Assembly: GCA_000310025.1 (NCBI GenBank)
Contig: FN648069.1
Location: 39,444-103,443 of the forward strand
DNA: 64,000 bases
Direction: 5' to 3'
Source of the DNA: Ectocarpus siliculosus
Taxonomy: Eukaryota > Sar > Phaeophyceae > Ectocarpales > Ectocarpaceae
The notes beneath the pieces were generated by a model. The model did no database searches and was not told the DNA's origin. It was given only the letters and a program-made list of their open reading frames with translations. Position numbers and translations under genes: made by a program. Shown here piece after piece: positions 24,001-34,346 of the stretch (within the stretch, counting starts at the first letter, position 1; every line of letters starts with the position of its first letter).

Positions 24001-26996
24001 CCGCGACTCTCGAAAAGATCCCGCACATGCTATGTAACCCTCATTGGTTGCCCACGTCCAACCAAGCTAGCTTCCTTCCATTTCCTCCAAACATTCGTGT
24101 GTTGCGACGATGTTCAGCAAGCGGGTTCAACCGTGCCAATTGTACGGAAACTGCGATTGCTGAAAAGTTAAACACCAGCTCTTGGTAGAGCAGACTATGG
24201 GATGCCCGCTTTACGAAACCAAAAGGCCTGGGTGATTCAGCACAGATCGCAGTCGTTTCGATGCATCGGAAGGAGGACCGACGCCCAACTCTGCTACAAA
24301 CCGACATGGGTCAGCGGCGGAACATGAACATGTTCCATCGAAAAGCCACGGAAGATGGAGTCTAGAACGAGGTTCTCATTCACCGACGGCTCTATAGGGA
24401 TGTTGGTGAACCAGCATTCCAAATAACGTATTCTGTAAAAAAGTTGAGCTAGATAATCTCTTGAAAGTGAAATAATTTCTTGAGAGTGGTTTAAGCTTTG
24501 GCCCAACGCAAAAGGGTGCATCTCTCCATAGTCGATTCCACGACGTCAGGCCCCGCTCAGAAACAAGCGATAATAGCAGTTTTAGCACTCCAGCATCTAC
24601 TATTAATACAGCTACTCACTCCAAGGGATGTTGTCCGTCTTGTCCAAACACTTCTGGAACTCCTTCACATAGTCGGCGGGGAAGAGCGTGGGACTGCTCG
24701 CGATGAATTGCCCCACCTATCAATGTGAAGCGGGGCGTCATGGGGTTTACAAAGTTAGGATTAAGGTTCACGAGGAGGGAAAAAATACAAACACGGGGGG
24801 ATTGGAGGAGAAGAAAATAGGGGCAATTCCGATTAGGCAGAAGAGCACATCTCCAAGGTCCGACTTGGCAACGGGGATGAACGACAGCAGAGAGGGAGTG
24901 GATAGTAACAGATCCGCGGGCGTTACAGCAGACCCAATTCCGGGCGCACCTTGATATACGTGGCTCCCATCCTTTCGCACAGCTTCCGCAGAACGGAAGG
25001 AGGGCTTTTCTTGAGGGTTTCGACAGGCCCGGTTCCATCTCGCACGCCGCCCAGCACGTTCAGAGCCACGTCGATGGCCGTCGATGCCGTCGCCCTGACG
25101 ATCAATTGCGAGGAGGATACGCGACGTCAACACGTCGAGGAATCATGTTTCGGTCACCCACCCCCGGATAACAGCCACATGTGCAGCTTGTCGCACGTCT
25201 CCTGAAGCAACGTCACTGTCAATGAGCCGTTTTTAAAAGCAGTGAGTGCACCCTTGATTACCACGCCCGACACCGGTTGTATTGACTCGACAAACTGCGG
25301 CCGTACGTAGCCAATGGGCTCGCTCCTTAAATCCTCTGCGCTTTTTTCATCCCTCTGGACCGGCAAATTGCCTTCAAGATCACATCCAAACACACCCTTT
25401 GGACTGCGGTAAAAAAAAATCAGAGGGTGGTAGGCGGAATTCCAGAGGGTACGCACATCCTCCTCTGGGAGAAGCCACTTCTACAATATGTAGAGGGAAT
25501 GGAAACAAGCAATGCACTCCATTCATAGGGCTAGCCTTGTGGTGTGACTCCTCGACATGGAACGTTGTACGAAATCCCCCTGAAGGAAAGTTGCAACATG
25601 CGTCCAGGGCATCACCTAGAGGAGCAGGCGGCTGGAGCCGACCCAAAAACAGCATCAACGGGTACATATTGCACAAAACAAAGGGGTCGGAAGAAGTCTT
25701 GTCCTCCGGATCAGTGTCCACACACACTCTTAGCGGGTGCTAGCGAAAGGGCGTCCGAATAGAACTTCCCTCCAAGGTCTGATTCAACCGTCGCCGCGAT
25801 CGTTGTGTACCAACAAATATGCTACACGATGTGTTGGTCCTCTGTCGATGCTGGTGGCGTCAAGCCCTTTTCGTAACCCAGGCAGCATCAGCAGCAAGCC
25901 GGCATCTACTTCGGCGACTGCTAGACTGTACGCGTACATCAGCGCGCTCATCACGCCCGTCGTGTCCTGCAGCAGCTCACCTCGCAGCCTGCGAAGAACG
26001 AATGGCGCCCGTTCTGACGCCTGTGTTGGAGACAACATCGATCGCCAGCGATAAGAAAGATTGCCCGTCCTCTGCGAGATAGACACAGCCAAGAGCAGAG
26101 CACAGCGACGAAAGAGGGTGGTCGGAGGTGCGTACAATCTAGTACGCTCGCTCCCTGCAGCTCGACCTATGTAGTTAAGGTTGGATACAAAACTCGACAT
26201 GTCAAGTAGGATACAGTAGAAAAGGTTGGACTAGTCTACTGCTGTACTGTAGCTCACCGCATCTTTCGCGCTAGAAATCTAAAAATCGAGGGCCCGAGAT
26301 AACGCAATGGCATACCTAGGTAAACATCGAGCAGAGAACAAGGACGCACTGTGTTACTGTCTGTGCTTATCTCGACACAGGGCATCCACAGGGATGCAGT
26401 AGGTAGAGTTGAGGCTCTGGTCCTACAGTAGCGGGTGATATCGGATGCGGAGGTCAGCGAATCACAGACTGCAGAGTTGACACATGATTCGAACTCGAAA
26501 GGGAACACGACGAGCAGTGCGTTTTTTGTTTTTTCCCGCAGGCGATTGAGCAATGTGCTACTACTTACTGGTGTAGCTCTTCGTGCGGCGTTCACGTTCA
26601 GTGGTAACTGTGAAAATGTAGGAGGGTAGCCTCAGTCTAGACTACACTCGTACAGGCAGGCGCACAGCTACAGCAGGAGCTATGCTGGCTACATACGTTG
26701 CCAACTGCCTGTTGTAGAGTAGCGGGGTTATTGGACTCGCCTGCGATCTCTTGAGGTGTTCTCCTCTTTCCTTCCTCGCGCGCTCGGGGAACTCCTTTGC
26801 CGTTGCTCTGCCGTGTGGTGGACCTCATGGTCACTGTCGAATATGGCGCTCGTCGCCGGGACGTCGCTGTTATCTGGTACGAGCGCTGAGCGTGAGACAG
26901 CCCGTTCGATGACGCGGCGAGGAAGGCGTCAACTCTGATCATCATCAAGCACGCAACCACGCTAATGGCCAGGCCTTGACATCGAGAGTGCTTCAT
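9054..26996 (-). CDS. Plastid ABC1/UbiB-family atypical kinase, 18-kb multi-exon gene
   Basis: Atypical kinase of the ABC1K/ADCK/UbiB family, which acts in prenylquinone metabolism. Firm exons with matching phase: 24950 to about 25097 (ATASTAIDVAL ... GATYIK), 24620-24716 (VGQFIASSPTLFPADY), 23724-23824 (ITEVFSS ... PLASASIAQ), 22708-22827 (VYAATLKTGEDVVIKVQKPG), 20945-21092 (SSMLDELDFKKEAANQ), 19886-20017 (ERLYGVPLTD ... CDFFHA), 18931-19083 (DVHAGNLLVL ... FIDFGIVGR), 13035-13177 (ALCEMGATVGPVDTAKF) and 9054-9514 (EFGLLIKQQLYFDRYTKILA, then an acidic tail and a Lys/Arg-rich end, stop at 9054). KxGQ, the AQV box, the VIK lysine and DFG are all present. Likely 5' exons are 26697-26996 (MKHSRCQGL... 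with VDAF, a bipartite plastid leader), 26569-26607, one near 25981-26071, and about 25158-25403. Phase shows one unseen short exon between 22708 and 21092 and another between 13035 and 9514. Antisense open frames over the last exon are shadows. Confidence 0.87.
9515..13034. other. Large intron region of the ABC1 kinase gene
   Basis: Codon phase requires one short exon in here (entering with two carried bases, leaving with one), expected to encode the helix before the EFGLLIKQ block. It was not located. No mobile element or RNA gene was recognised. G runs occur near 9626 and 12246-12270. Confidence 0.5.
13315..13473 (+). repeat. Copy of a protein-coding repeat family (FDQKKPLV type)
   Basis: Read on the plus strand this gives FDQKKPLVHTKTDGLQRRMK, then AVHS, then IQSTSIALVLG and a stop. 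It matches the minus-strand frame at 16527-16683 (FDQKKPLVQKKTDGLLRRMK, IQSTTIALVWG) at most residues, many base changes being silent. It therefore looks like a decayed copy of a once-coding sequence. The family was not recognised. It sits in the 5.8-kb intron of the ABC1 gene, inverted relative to its partner. Confidence 0.6.
13974..14474 (+). CDS. Hypothetical ORF inside an ABC1 intron
   Basis: An ATG at 13974 follows a long pyrimidine-rich leader. The frame begins MSGIVNIDASMAVVVDDG and continues with well-mixed, non-repetitive sequence (ISPR-free, Ala/Ser/Glu rich) to about residue 115. After about 14330 the coding look moves to the next frame (VAADSSGGRDDDMLRVASAP, then HEDMQVLLSELDRVEQRAG, ending at 14557), suggesting one frame break. 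It lies antisense to the host gene in a repeat-bearing intron, so an origin in a mobile element is plausible. No family was recognised. Confidence 0.35.
   Translation: MSGIVNIDASMAVVVDDGQVTDRWVLERVDVSLHGVIRAASSLSASNLQRALSNPVAAGDGEIPPDFFKICSAAFSAGGSSGEMEERAKRDMRAQVAEFLWRCSSRGSMKVADGHLISRANPSPPAACWLPRTVQGDVTTTCSGSRVPLRRGRPLTSARTRTCRSF
14558..15850. other. Unassigned T/C-rich intron DNA
   Basis: A 259-codon open frame at 15124-15903 is Arg/Cys/Phe-rich, runs into the repeat that follows and resembles nothing known. It is probably non-coding. A short GGTTCGAGCCC box at about 14671 resembles a tRNA B box but stands alone. Confidence 0.35.
15852..16365 (+). mobile_element. SINE-like element, copy 1, with LINE-type tail
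   Basis: About 514 bp shared with 17508-18030. It opens with TTTCGTCGCTTGGCAACGAC and contains TGGTCGAGTAG and GGTCGAGAACCC, which resemble A and B boxes of a tRNA promoter but are closer together than normal. From the AGCACCAG motif (about 16108) onward it carries the same tail as the LINE at 4978-7095, ending GAGTACA plus 14 C. It has no coding capacity. The layout fits a non-autonomous element using a partner LINE's 3' end. Confidence 0.7.
16427..16526. other. Assembly gap (100 N)
   Basis: Exactly 100 unknown bases, inside the 5.8-kb intron of the ABC1 kinase gene and between two repeats. The true length is unknown. Confidence 0.99.
16527..16867 (-). CDS. Partial ORF with a 22-residue tandem repeat, cut by the gap
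   Basis: On the minus strand a frame opens at 16867 and runs into the gap. It contains two 22-residue units, SVTSALSQFKHKLERLTGLYD plus one residue and SVTSALSQLKHKLLRLTG plus four, which correspond to a 66-bp tandem repeat at about 16689-16822. Next come the FDQKKPLVQKKTDGLLRRMK and IQSTTIALVWG segments shared with 13315-13473. Leu/Lys spacing suggests short amphipathic helices. Function is unknown; it may be a mobile-element or repeated host protein fragment. It is antiparallel to its 13.3-kb partner and on the host gene's own strand. Confidence 0.45.
16868..17507. other. Intron DNA, nothing recognised
   Basis: Intron sequence of the ABC1 gene between the partial ORF and the second SINE-like copy. 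Short random frames only. Confidence 0.4.
17508..18030 (+). mobile_element. SINE-like element, copy 2
   Basis: Aligns end to end with 15852-16365, in the same orientation and 1.66 kb away. It has the same TTTCGTCGCTTGGCAACGAC opening, the same box-like motifs and the same tail from AGCACCAG on. The final C run has decayed to CATACCTCCACCTCC, so this copy seems older. It lies in the same ABC1 intron. Confidence 0.7.
18031..18930. other. Intron DNA, nothing recognised
   Basis: Intron stretch of the ABC1 gene between the second SINE-like copy and the DFG exon. No exon-like or repeat signal was found. Confidence 0.4.
19130..19196. repeat. AATGCCGGT inverted motif pair
   Basis: ATAATGCCGGTGCC and GGCAACCGGCATTAT face each other about 40 bases apart, with CACCGGCA between them. 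The motif resembles the AATAGCGCCGGT cluster at 45.8-47.0 kb and may be a short terminal-inverted-repeat element. It lies in an ABC1 intron. Confidence 0.5.
21061..21181. repeat. 31-bp direct duplication at an ABC1 exon edge
   Basis: 21061-21091 and 21151-21181 match at 30 of 31 bases and are exactly 90 bp apart. The first encodes SSMLDELDFK at the start of exon 20945-21092. The second, just upstream in gene order, encodes the same peptide in the same open frame. It lies in what is modelled as intron. Confidence 0.85.
22960..23036 (+). repeat. LINE/SINE tail fragment
   Basis: Only the last 77 bases of the shared tail are present (TCCGTCCCGGCTTTGTAGGG to GAGTACACCCCCC). This is the pattern of a strongly 5'-truncated retroposon. 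It lies in an ABC1 intron. Confidence 0.75.
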
Positions 26997-27277
26997 CTCC
27001 TTCCTTCAGTAGCCACGTCCATGCAACAAGGTGCTTCTCCGTCTCCCGCGTGGCTCGGAAGCAACATACAGAGCAAACGCGCCTGCTGTGTGGGTGGGTC
27101 ACTCCACCCTCTGGGTTGCTCCGGACATGTCATGTCAGACCCTCGAGGTTACGCCGCGTTTTCACGCCTGCAGAACTCACATGAAACCTTCGAGCGCCAA
27201 TTCGCTCGCTGCTTCGTCCGTGCCTGATCCGCATTTACCCATCGTAGCTCCTCCCATCCCGCTGCCCTCACCTTATC
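26997..27277. promoter_or_regulatory. Shared intergenic region of the ABC1K/PrxQ divergent pair
   Basis: 281 bp separate the start codon of the ABC1 kinase gene (minus strand, 26996) from that of PrxQ (plus strand, 27278). Both 5' UTRs and both core promoters must fit here unless upstream non-coding exons exist, so a bidirectional promoter is likely. No TATA box was recognised. Confidence 0.6.
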
Positions 27278-30200
27278 ATGATGGCTTACCTCTCGATCCT
27301 GGCTGTTATTCTTGCGGGCCTGCCCAGCACTGATGCGTTCACGATGTCGGTGCGACCTTCTTCATCGGGAGGTGGGGTGCAGAGAGCGGACTTCCTGCGG
27401 CAGGTTGGCGTTGGCGCAGCTGGTATTGCGGGCGTGGCAGCGGCACCTCTCGCTTCGGTGGCGGCCGCACGTGAGTACTTGTGGTCGATCACTCATTCTT
27501 AGCTGACACTCATGTGTGCGATGCACGCATTCGCCGTGTGCGCAATGGTCAATAAAAATCATGAGTCATTGTTGGGCCGCTTGGGTCTGTTGGCGATCAT
27601 GTAAGCGTAAGCTGGCCGATCAGATGTGCCGCTTTTTGCCCGGAAGTCCCTGTTTCAACCCTCTGACACTAGCGTGTGTACAGCAGCAGCCAGCAGCACA
27701 GCAAGGTGCTCCCCATGAGGTACGTACGGTGCCGCTGCCGCCACCGCTGCTACTGATAGTTTTTGGAATGTCTATGTTTCGGTCGACACTATCCGCCTCG
27801 TAACATCGATAGCATCCTTGGTCCATGCAGACTTCTTCCTGCTCAACTGGTTACTTCTTCGCGTTCACATGCCGTTCTGCGCGTCAAACTGCCCAGGGGG
27901 AAACGAGGGGACATCTACAAGCACAATGGCTATTTTGCTATCTTGGAGCACAAGCAAGCCACCGTCGGAGTGTGCCAAGGCATTGCGCCGCATGATTGCC
28001 GTAAAGTACGTCGAGACCTAGCGACTCACTGCACAGCTAATATCCACCACCTGCTGTTGATTTATTGCGTGCGCAGCGCCGGCGGTTGGTAGCATGGCCC
28101 CCGATTTCACGCTTCCCAGCAACGCTGGCAAAGACATCAGCCTCAAGGACTTGCTCAAGCAGGCCAAGCACACGGTGCTCTACTTCTACCCAGGTTGGTT
28201 TCCCTTGAGACTTGCTAGGTTAGCATCCCAGAGCTTATGCATCAGCTGTCAGGGCTTCCATTGTGGCCTCGTAATCCTATCAATGGGACTCCAAGCGCTC
28301 GAGATGAAGACATGTTGTTCGGCGCATCGGCACCTTCTCCGTACCTTGTTGATGCTCTGCGGCGTATTCTCGCAAGTCGGTGTGATAACTTTAACTTTAG
28401 TATCGGTTTGCCAAAGCCAACAACAGCACGTGCAGGGCATTGGATCATCAAGACAAGCTACAGTTCCTGCTTCGTTCATCCGGGGTAACTTTCCAAGAGT
28501 CAGTCCGATTGGTTGCGTGACGAAGTGAAATTCGATTGTCCCTCCGGGTGACCCCGCCGTGGCGCAACTTGGGTCTGAAAAGTTCATTCTTCTCGGTTTC
28601 ATTTGTAAAGTGGGATGCAGATCAAGACAGCACGGGTGCAGTGTCCTGGCTCATGTCTTAGCTAATGCGTTCGATCAGATCAGAATACTGCTCTCCCAGT
28701 AGGCGAGACGGGGGCCCGCCGTCAACACTTTGAAAAATGATTTCGCTACAAATATATTGGCTAGTTAAGATTATCGTTGAAGGCGTTGCCCCGAGGGACA
28801 GGTGTTGAACGCTTGGAACATAAGAGTACGCCCCCCCCCCCCACGCACACACCTTGTGGTTTGTCCCTTCTATGAATCGTTCGCTTCTGCAGGTGATTTT
28901 ACGTCTGGCTGCACCATCGAAGCGCAGGTATGTAACGTCTCGTGCTTTCAGCCAAACTCTACGTAGTAATGTGGTCAGTTTATTTGCTTTTGGTTCCTTG
29001 CGCCAACACCCTGAAGAGGGAGGGCTCTGATGCCTTGTTTCAACCTTAAGGCATCGCCTCGTATCGCATCCACTATCATGCAAGTAAAGTATTTCTCACC
29101 GACCTGACACTACCCACGTTGCCAGGTATGCATATGTTCGTGATATTCCAAGCGTTGAAAACCTCCCAATTTGCCAAATGCTCACCTATCCCAACCACAC
29201 CCAGAGGACGGCAGGCTCGTCTCTTCCGTTCCAAAGCATGTTTCGGCTCTTCGCGAAGCACATCACTCTCTGTCTTTGATTTTTTCAATGGTTGCCAAGC
29301 AAACTTTTCTGCGACGGGACGTGCCGGTTTGATGCAACGCTCCCCTTTTTCCATGCACTCGGCATCACAGGGGTTCCAGAAAGACTTCGAAAAGTACGGC
29401 GCGAACAACGCGCAGATCGTGGGCGTGAGCGTGGACTCCATCGAGAAGGTGCAGAGTATAAACGATAGCATGAGAGTTTACAGTGATAAATGTTATCGCC
29501 GTTTGTTATGTAGTCGTCAGAATCCAACCAAAGGCAACTTCACAGATGGCTCATTGGTCTCGTGTTGAAGATGGTATGCATCACGTTGCCCCTTGCAACC
29601 CAACCTTGGCAACGATAGAAGTACTGATGACCCCCCCTCCTCATGTGCCCGCTCATCTGCAGTATTGCTTTCGTTTGATTACCGTCGCAACAGTGTGTTC
29701 GCTGTACGGTTTTTCGTGCTCACGTGTGCATTCTGGTTTGGGGATTCCTAGCTGTTTCATAGACGACCGATTTGAACCACCTTGAGAAGTTGAAGGCTGC
29801 AGCATCTCTTATCTTCTTGTGAATCTTAGTCCGGGTACTTGTTCGCTTAGTGTTATTTCCCGTTGTGGCGCTTTACTCGAAACGTTTCTGGGTTGCTCAA
29901 ATTGTGTTGGCCACCCATTGGTTTCATCATGAGTTCTCTCGCAATAAGCAAAACATTCATTGTTTGCACCGTGTGTTTTTTTCTCCCCCCTTTTTTTGCT
30001 GTACTACGTGTGGTTAGCACCTGAACTTCGAGAAGTCGTACAACCTTCAGTTCCCTCTCCTGTCGGACATCGGCGCCAACGTGGCGGACTTGTACGGCTC
30101 GAAGCTCGACATCCCCTTCATGGGTAAATTTGCCAACCGTTTGACGTTCATCATTGGCTCCGACGGCAAGATAGAGAAGGTAAGATGTCCGATACGAAAG

Positions 30201-31248
30201 GCAGTGTGTTGTCTGCTTTAGAAATTTGAAGTTGTTGTTTAGACGCCGAAATCAAACCATTGGACGAGTCAAACCATTGGGCTAGTGTTTCCATTGCACT
30301 AGTCCAATGGTTTGATTTCGGCTTCTACACTACGCAGCAAGCAGGCGTGCTTTTTTTGTGTCGACAGCACCGTCACGTGGAATTTTTCTGTTTTTTTGTG
30401 AAATTTTCCCCCTAGACTGTGGTTATCAGATGAAAATTGCCAATGAGTTTAAAGTGCGCACAATCTACCCACGTGAGTCCGCGCTTGACGACAATAGTAA
30501 CTCCCATCCGCTCCAAAAGAAGTTTGGTGGTCGTATTGTTTGTGTATCGCGATACACTCACATTAGGTGAGTGAGGGTTTAGGCATTCGTGGAGATTGAC
30601 CACAGCGGTGTCAGCGTCAGATCGAGAGTCATGTATGAGGCGTTACTTGCCGTTGTACCGGCGGTATTAGAGTTCGTATGGTCAGGCTCCCGAAGGGTTT
30701 GAAGTTGACGTTCGTGCGCGTGGTTTCAAGGAAAAATGGAGCCGTGGCAGGTACAGTGTAACTTGGGTGACCACCGATATTTCACCTGTTTCGTACCAAC
30801 CCACCTCAATCCTTTCAAACAGGTACCTGTGGTAGATTTTCCCTAGACCATACTCTTTGTCAAGGTCACGAGTCTATTGTTCCCGTGTTATCATTGTACC
30901 CTTTCCTGGCGGTGAATGCGAACTCCTCTCCTTGACAACTGCAGCAACCACATTTTGCAGATTGTCGCGTGGACTACCCGGTCATTGAAGGACCTGCACC
31001 CTCTTCGAGCATGTATATAAACGTGAATGGTGTGAGCCTTACACCGAAGGATACTCACGCCCAACCGACTGTCTGACAACCAATTGCCTGACCCCCTGTG
31101 CCTTTTCCCCCACAACCCCCCCCGGAACACCATCGATTTCCGCCACCTTGCCGCTTTGCCCCGCGCTCTACTACAGGTGTTCACTGACGTGGAATCGAAG
31201 GTGGCTAAGCACTCTGCAGAAGTATTGGCCACTCTCGCCACCCTCTAG
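27278..31248 (+). CDS. PRXQ: Peroxiredoxin Q (BCP type), plastid, single-cysteine, six exons
   Basis: Thiol peroxidase reducing H2O2 and organic hydroperoxides. Exons: 27278-27470, 28077-28193, 28893-28927, 29371-29448, 30018-30179, 31177-31248. Every junction is GT-AG and phase closes, giving 219 codons including TAG, hence 218 residues. The leader MMAYLSILAVILAGLPSTDA|F is a heterokont signal peptide. Next come a Ser/Arg-rich transit part and a hydrophobic stretch (GVGAAGIAGVAAAPLASV) ending AAA, which suggests thylakoid-lumen targeting. The catalytic domain shows APDFTLPSNAGKDISLKDLL, VLYFYPGDFTSGCT (peroxidatic Cys), FQKDFEKYG, IVGVSVDS, YNLQFPLLSD and NRLTFIIGSDGKIEKVF. The position five after the peroxidatic Cys, where classic PrxQ has the resolving Cys, is Gln, and no other Cys exists in the protein. 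ATG 27278 is followed by a second ATG at 27281. Confidence 0.94.
28800..28842 (+). repeat. Possible short poly-C retroposon tail in PrxQ intron 2
   Basis: AACATAAGAGTACG followed by about a dozen C resembles the ends of the tail copies near 53.98 and 54.11 kb (CAAAACATA...GAGTACGCCCC). Very short, hence tentative. Confidence 0.4.
30245..30322. repeat. 78-bp foldback hairpin in PrxQ intron 5
   Basis: GCCGAAATCAAACCATTGGA at 30245-30264 is the exact inverse of 30303-30322. A second nested pair (30271-30287 against 30297-30313, one base different) reuses the AAACCATTGG word. It looks like a tiny MITE or a palindrome formed from one. It should form a strong stem in the pre-mRNA. Confidence 0.85.
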
Positions 31249-33689
31249 ACATGGAATAAACGGTCTTCCTTCATGCTCGAAGTTCAAGTTTGCGTATTGA
31301 GGATGTTGACAGTCAGAACCAAATGCATCGAGGCAACGCGCCACAGTGCGGAATGGATACATAAAAGTGTTTAGACGCAAGGAAAGGGGTAGAGCGACTG
31401 CCAATATCGTCGGCTATAGACTCGGGGCGTGCACCCAAACGGTTTGGACGTTGCTTTAGAGATTAACCGACAATCTTGTTTTCTGTACCACGTGGCCATC
31501 TTTTCCGATTTGTTGGACGGAAGGTTTGGCAGCTGTGCGCTTGGCTTGCCTACACCCGAAGTTACACGGAAGTTGTAGACATCGATCGTCTTCCGGATGG
31601 TATATGGACGAGTGCCGAGGACGGGGGCAATGTGATGTTCGAAGCTCTGGTGTCGCGCCCAGTTTTGAAAGGCAGCGAAAGATGGTGTTGTCGCTGAAGC
31701 AACGATGTGTGTCTTGTTGATGCGAACAAACGTGTTTCGTGGCTCTACCAATTCGAACACGAGAAAAAAGGAGTGAGAGATAAGCGTTGGCAAGCTTTCG
31801 GTGCCGAATTGCTTTTTTTTGTTTGCGAGGTCTAATCAACGTCGAAAAACTGCCGAAGCTGACAACATCCCAACGGTGTCTTGATGTCGTGTAGGGAGAC
31901 TCCAAACAACCGATAGTGGTGCATGTATCGAGTTGTTCGTGCCACTGGCGGTCATCCCGTTGTACCCATTCATTCATGATGAAGATATCCAACAGGCGCA
32001 ATATTTCGTTGTTGAACGCCAGCATGTGGTTGTTGACGTGAGTCAGCGGGACTCTTTACCTCGTTTTTCAGCATGTGGTCATGTATCCTTTTGTCTTGTC
32101 TATCTTGGCTGCTTGTGTTCACACTAAAACAGCTATCCAGCACCGCATCTCTTTCGCGCTAGTCCAACCTGTGATAAACAATTGCGGTCGGCACAGCCTG
32201 TCCTCAAAATAGGGACACCAGGGCGGTCACACCCAAGTACATTTTACCGGAAGATGTCGGAGGAAATAACAATGTACCTCCGGATTTCTAGGAGTTTCAT
32301 TGACCAATACGATGCTGGTTGACCCTCGACCTTCTTGCGGAAGTCATTGAAACGAAATCCAGGCAGGAGAAGCAAAATGAAGGTCTCATCCCGACTCGAA
32401 CGCCGAGAGAGGACGTTTCGTGTTTGAATCCGAACAGTTGAACCTCAACACAGAGTTCTTATTTACATGGCATATTTACATGTCACACACATGTTTGCAG
32501 TGCCAAAAATAAGAAAGCTCCTGTGTGACGCCCCGGCTGATACGTCACAAACATGTACACCGAGAGGTGTAAGACTGGCGCCATAATGGGACGAACACAC
32601 ACATCCGACCACAGCATCTAGGCTTTACACAACCCCAAACAGACAAAGACGGTGTGACTTCGCCGAATACACGTGTTGAGCGAAATACATACTGCGCAAC
32701 GGGAGGGAAACAAACTACTGGTGGCCCCAAGTCCCCTCGCTCTCCTCATACACGCCGTTCTCTACGGATCTACCCGTTCTAGAAGAGTCAGCGAAGGCTA
32801 TGCTGATCTGATGCCGTCTGTGCGAAAAGGGCCAAGCACGAAGTGGGTTGGCGACGTGGTGTAGCGCGCCTGTTCACGACGTGTGGGACAGGGGGACAGG
32901 CACGATACAACGGACATGGTCAGGACGAGGTCCAATTATTGGGGAGAGATGAACTAACGCTGGAGGTGCTGTCGCCCAGGGGTGTAGCGCTGAACCACAC
33001 CGAATGTTATCTTGTTACGCGCGCGTGTACTGATGACACTAACGAAAGCAATTCCAGGGCAACGGTTGCACTTGTGTAACTAGCACAACGCGCGTTGTCG
33101 TACACAGGTGTGGTGCAAGAGGGCACGCGGTCATTCCGGACAAAAGCAAACACAATAAAACCCAAACATGTGCCACGAAAGCAGCATCGCATGGTCGCGG
33201 ACTTCCCGCTCCTAATAATGGTCAGACTTCATACAGCAGTGAGGGTTGAGGCAAAATTGTTGGGTGCTGGGCTTGGTTCAGTCTGTTCACGTCCTCAGCC
33301 TAGACAGAATTATGGCCCGGGGTAGCCCGGGCCTCGATCCAAGCCCTCTTCCTTGTAGTCGGTGACTTGGCAAGGGAAAGCAGGAGAACATCTGTCTCGG
33401 GTATGATGCGATTGCTCTGGCGTCATGAACATCGATTGATGCAGGTTGGACAAGACAGGAAAGCATAAACAAACCAACAAGATGTGGTAGAAACGGCGCC
33501 GCTGGAAGATTGAGGGACGGGCAACGATCACCAGGTTAGATAGGACGAGGTAAGACAACGGTATTAACGGAGTAAAGTATTGGGTGCGCAGGCAAGATAT
33601 TTCGTGGAATTCCTTACCTTGAACAACAGTCCCGGCATATGCCTGCAAAACTACAAACACCGATGATCACCGACGACCGACGAACGATG
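31249..33689. other. No recognised gene
   Basis: PrxQ 3' flank and intergenic DNA. A minus-strand frame at 31456-32025 (189 codons) has fairly mixed composition but no recognised motif. No RNA gene or repeat was seen. Confidence 0.4.
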
Positions 33690-34014
33690 TTTCTCTTGTA
33701 GAATGCCGCAACAATTCGACCCCAACGGCAAGAAACAAAGGAAACACCGATGATGATGTTTCTGGAGATTATCAACCTGCAACGACACGACGAACAGGAT
33801 CATCACTGCCGACGCGTGCCAATCGCGTCAAGCACATTCTTTCGCAGAAACCACAATGCGAAAAGAAGCACAACTAAGCAAGACGTGGCGAGGAAACACA
33901 GCACGACGAACGCACGCAAGGTTAGTAGTACCAACACTACCGACGACGACCGATATATGTATGTTTCAAGAAAGTAACACCGACCACGACACGCACCATC
34001 CAACAGGAAAAAAT
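33690..34014. repeat. Diverged ~150-bp tandem repeat, left part
   Basis: Units share an AGCACGA(N)nCACGC start and a TTTCAAGAAAGTAACACCGAC-like block about 60-70 bases later. The array resumes at 39441 beyond the LTR element. Counted without that element, unit spacing is about 150-165 bp. Confidence 0.5.
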
Positions 34015-34346
34015 TGTTGGTAAACTCGTGGCTTCTGGGGAAAAGATGTTGTATTGATGAGACCTTGGACCAGGAGAACAGGTCAAAAGGTGGAGTGAGC
34101 TGGGTGCGCGAGCACCGCAGCATCAGCCATGTCGCTCGACCAACACACAAAACATGGAACTCGGACCAATGTACTATCCGACATACCGAGAACACGCTCG
34201 GGTCTATGAACCATCCGACATACCGAGAACACCATCCACGAAGAACATTCCTAGAAACATTCCTACCAAACGACAGTCCCGTTATTTGAACTTCCTGTTA
34301 GTGTTCTGCGCTACTTGTCGACACACAGCAGCAATAATCACGAACA
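34015..34346 (-). repeat. 3' LTR of the copia element
   Basis: 332 bp, matching 39109-39440 along its whole length by eye. It contains an internal direct repeat of CATCCGACATACCGAGAACA-like sequence. Confidence 0.95.

Noticed and set aside
31456-32025. 189-codon minus-strand frame as a transposase remnant
   Set aside because: No catalytic motif or terminal repeat could be found, so it was left unassigned.
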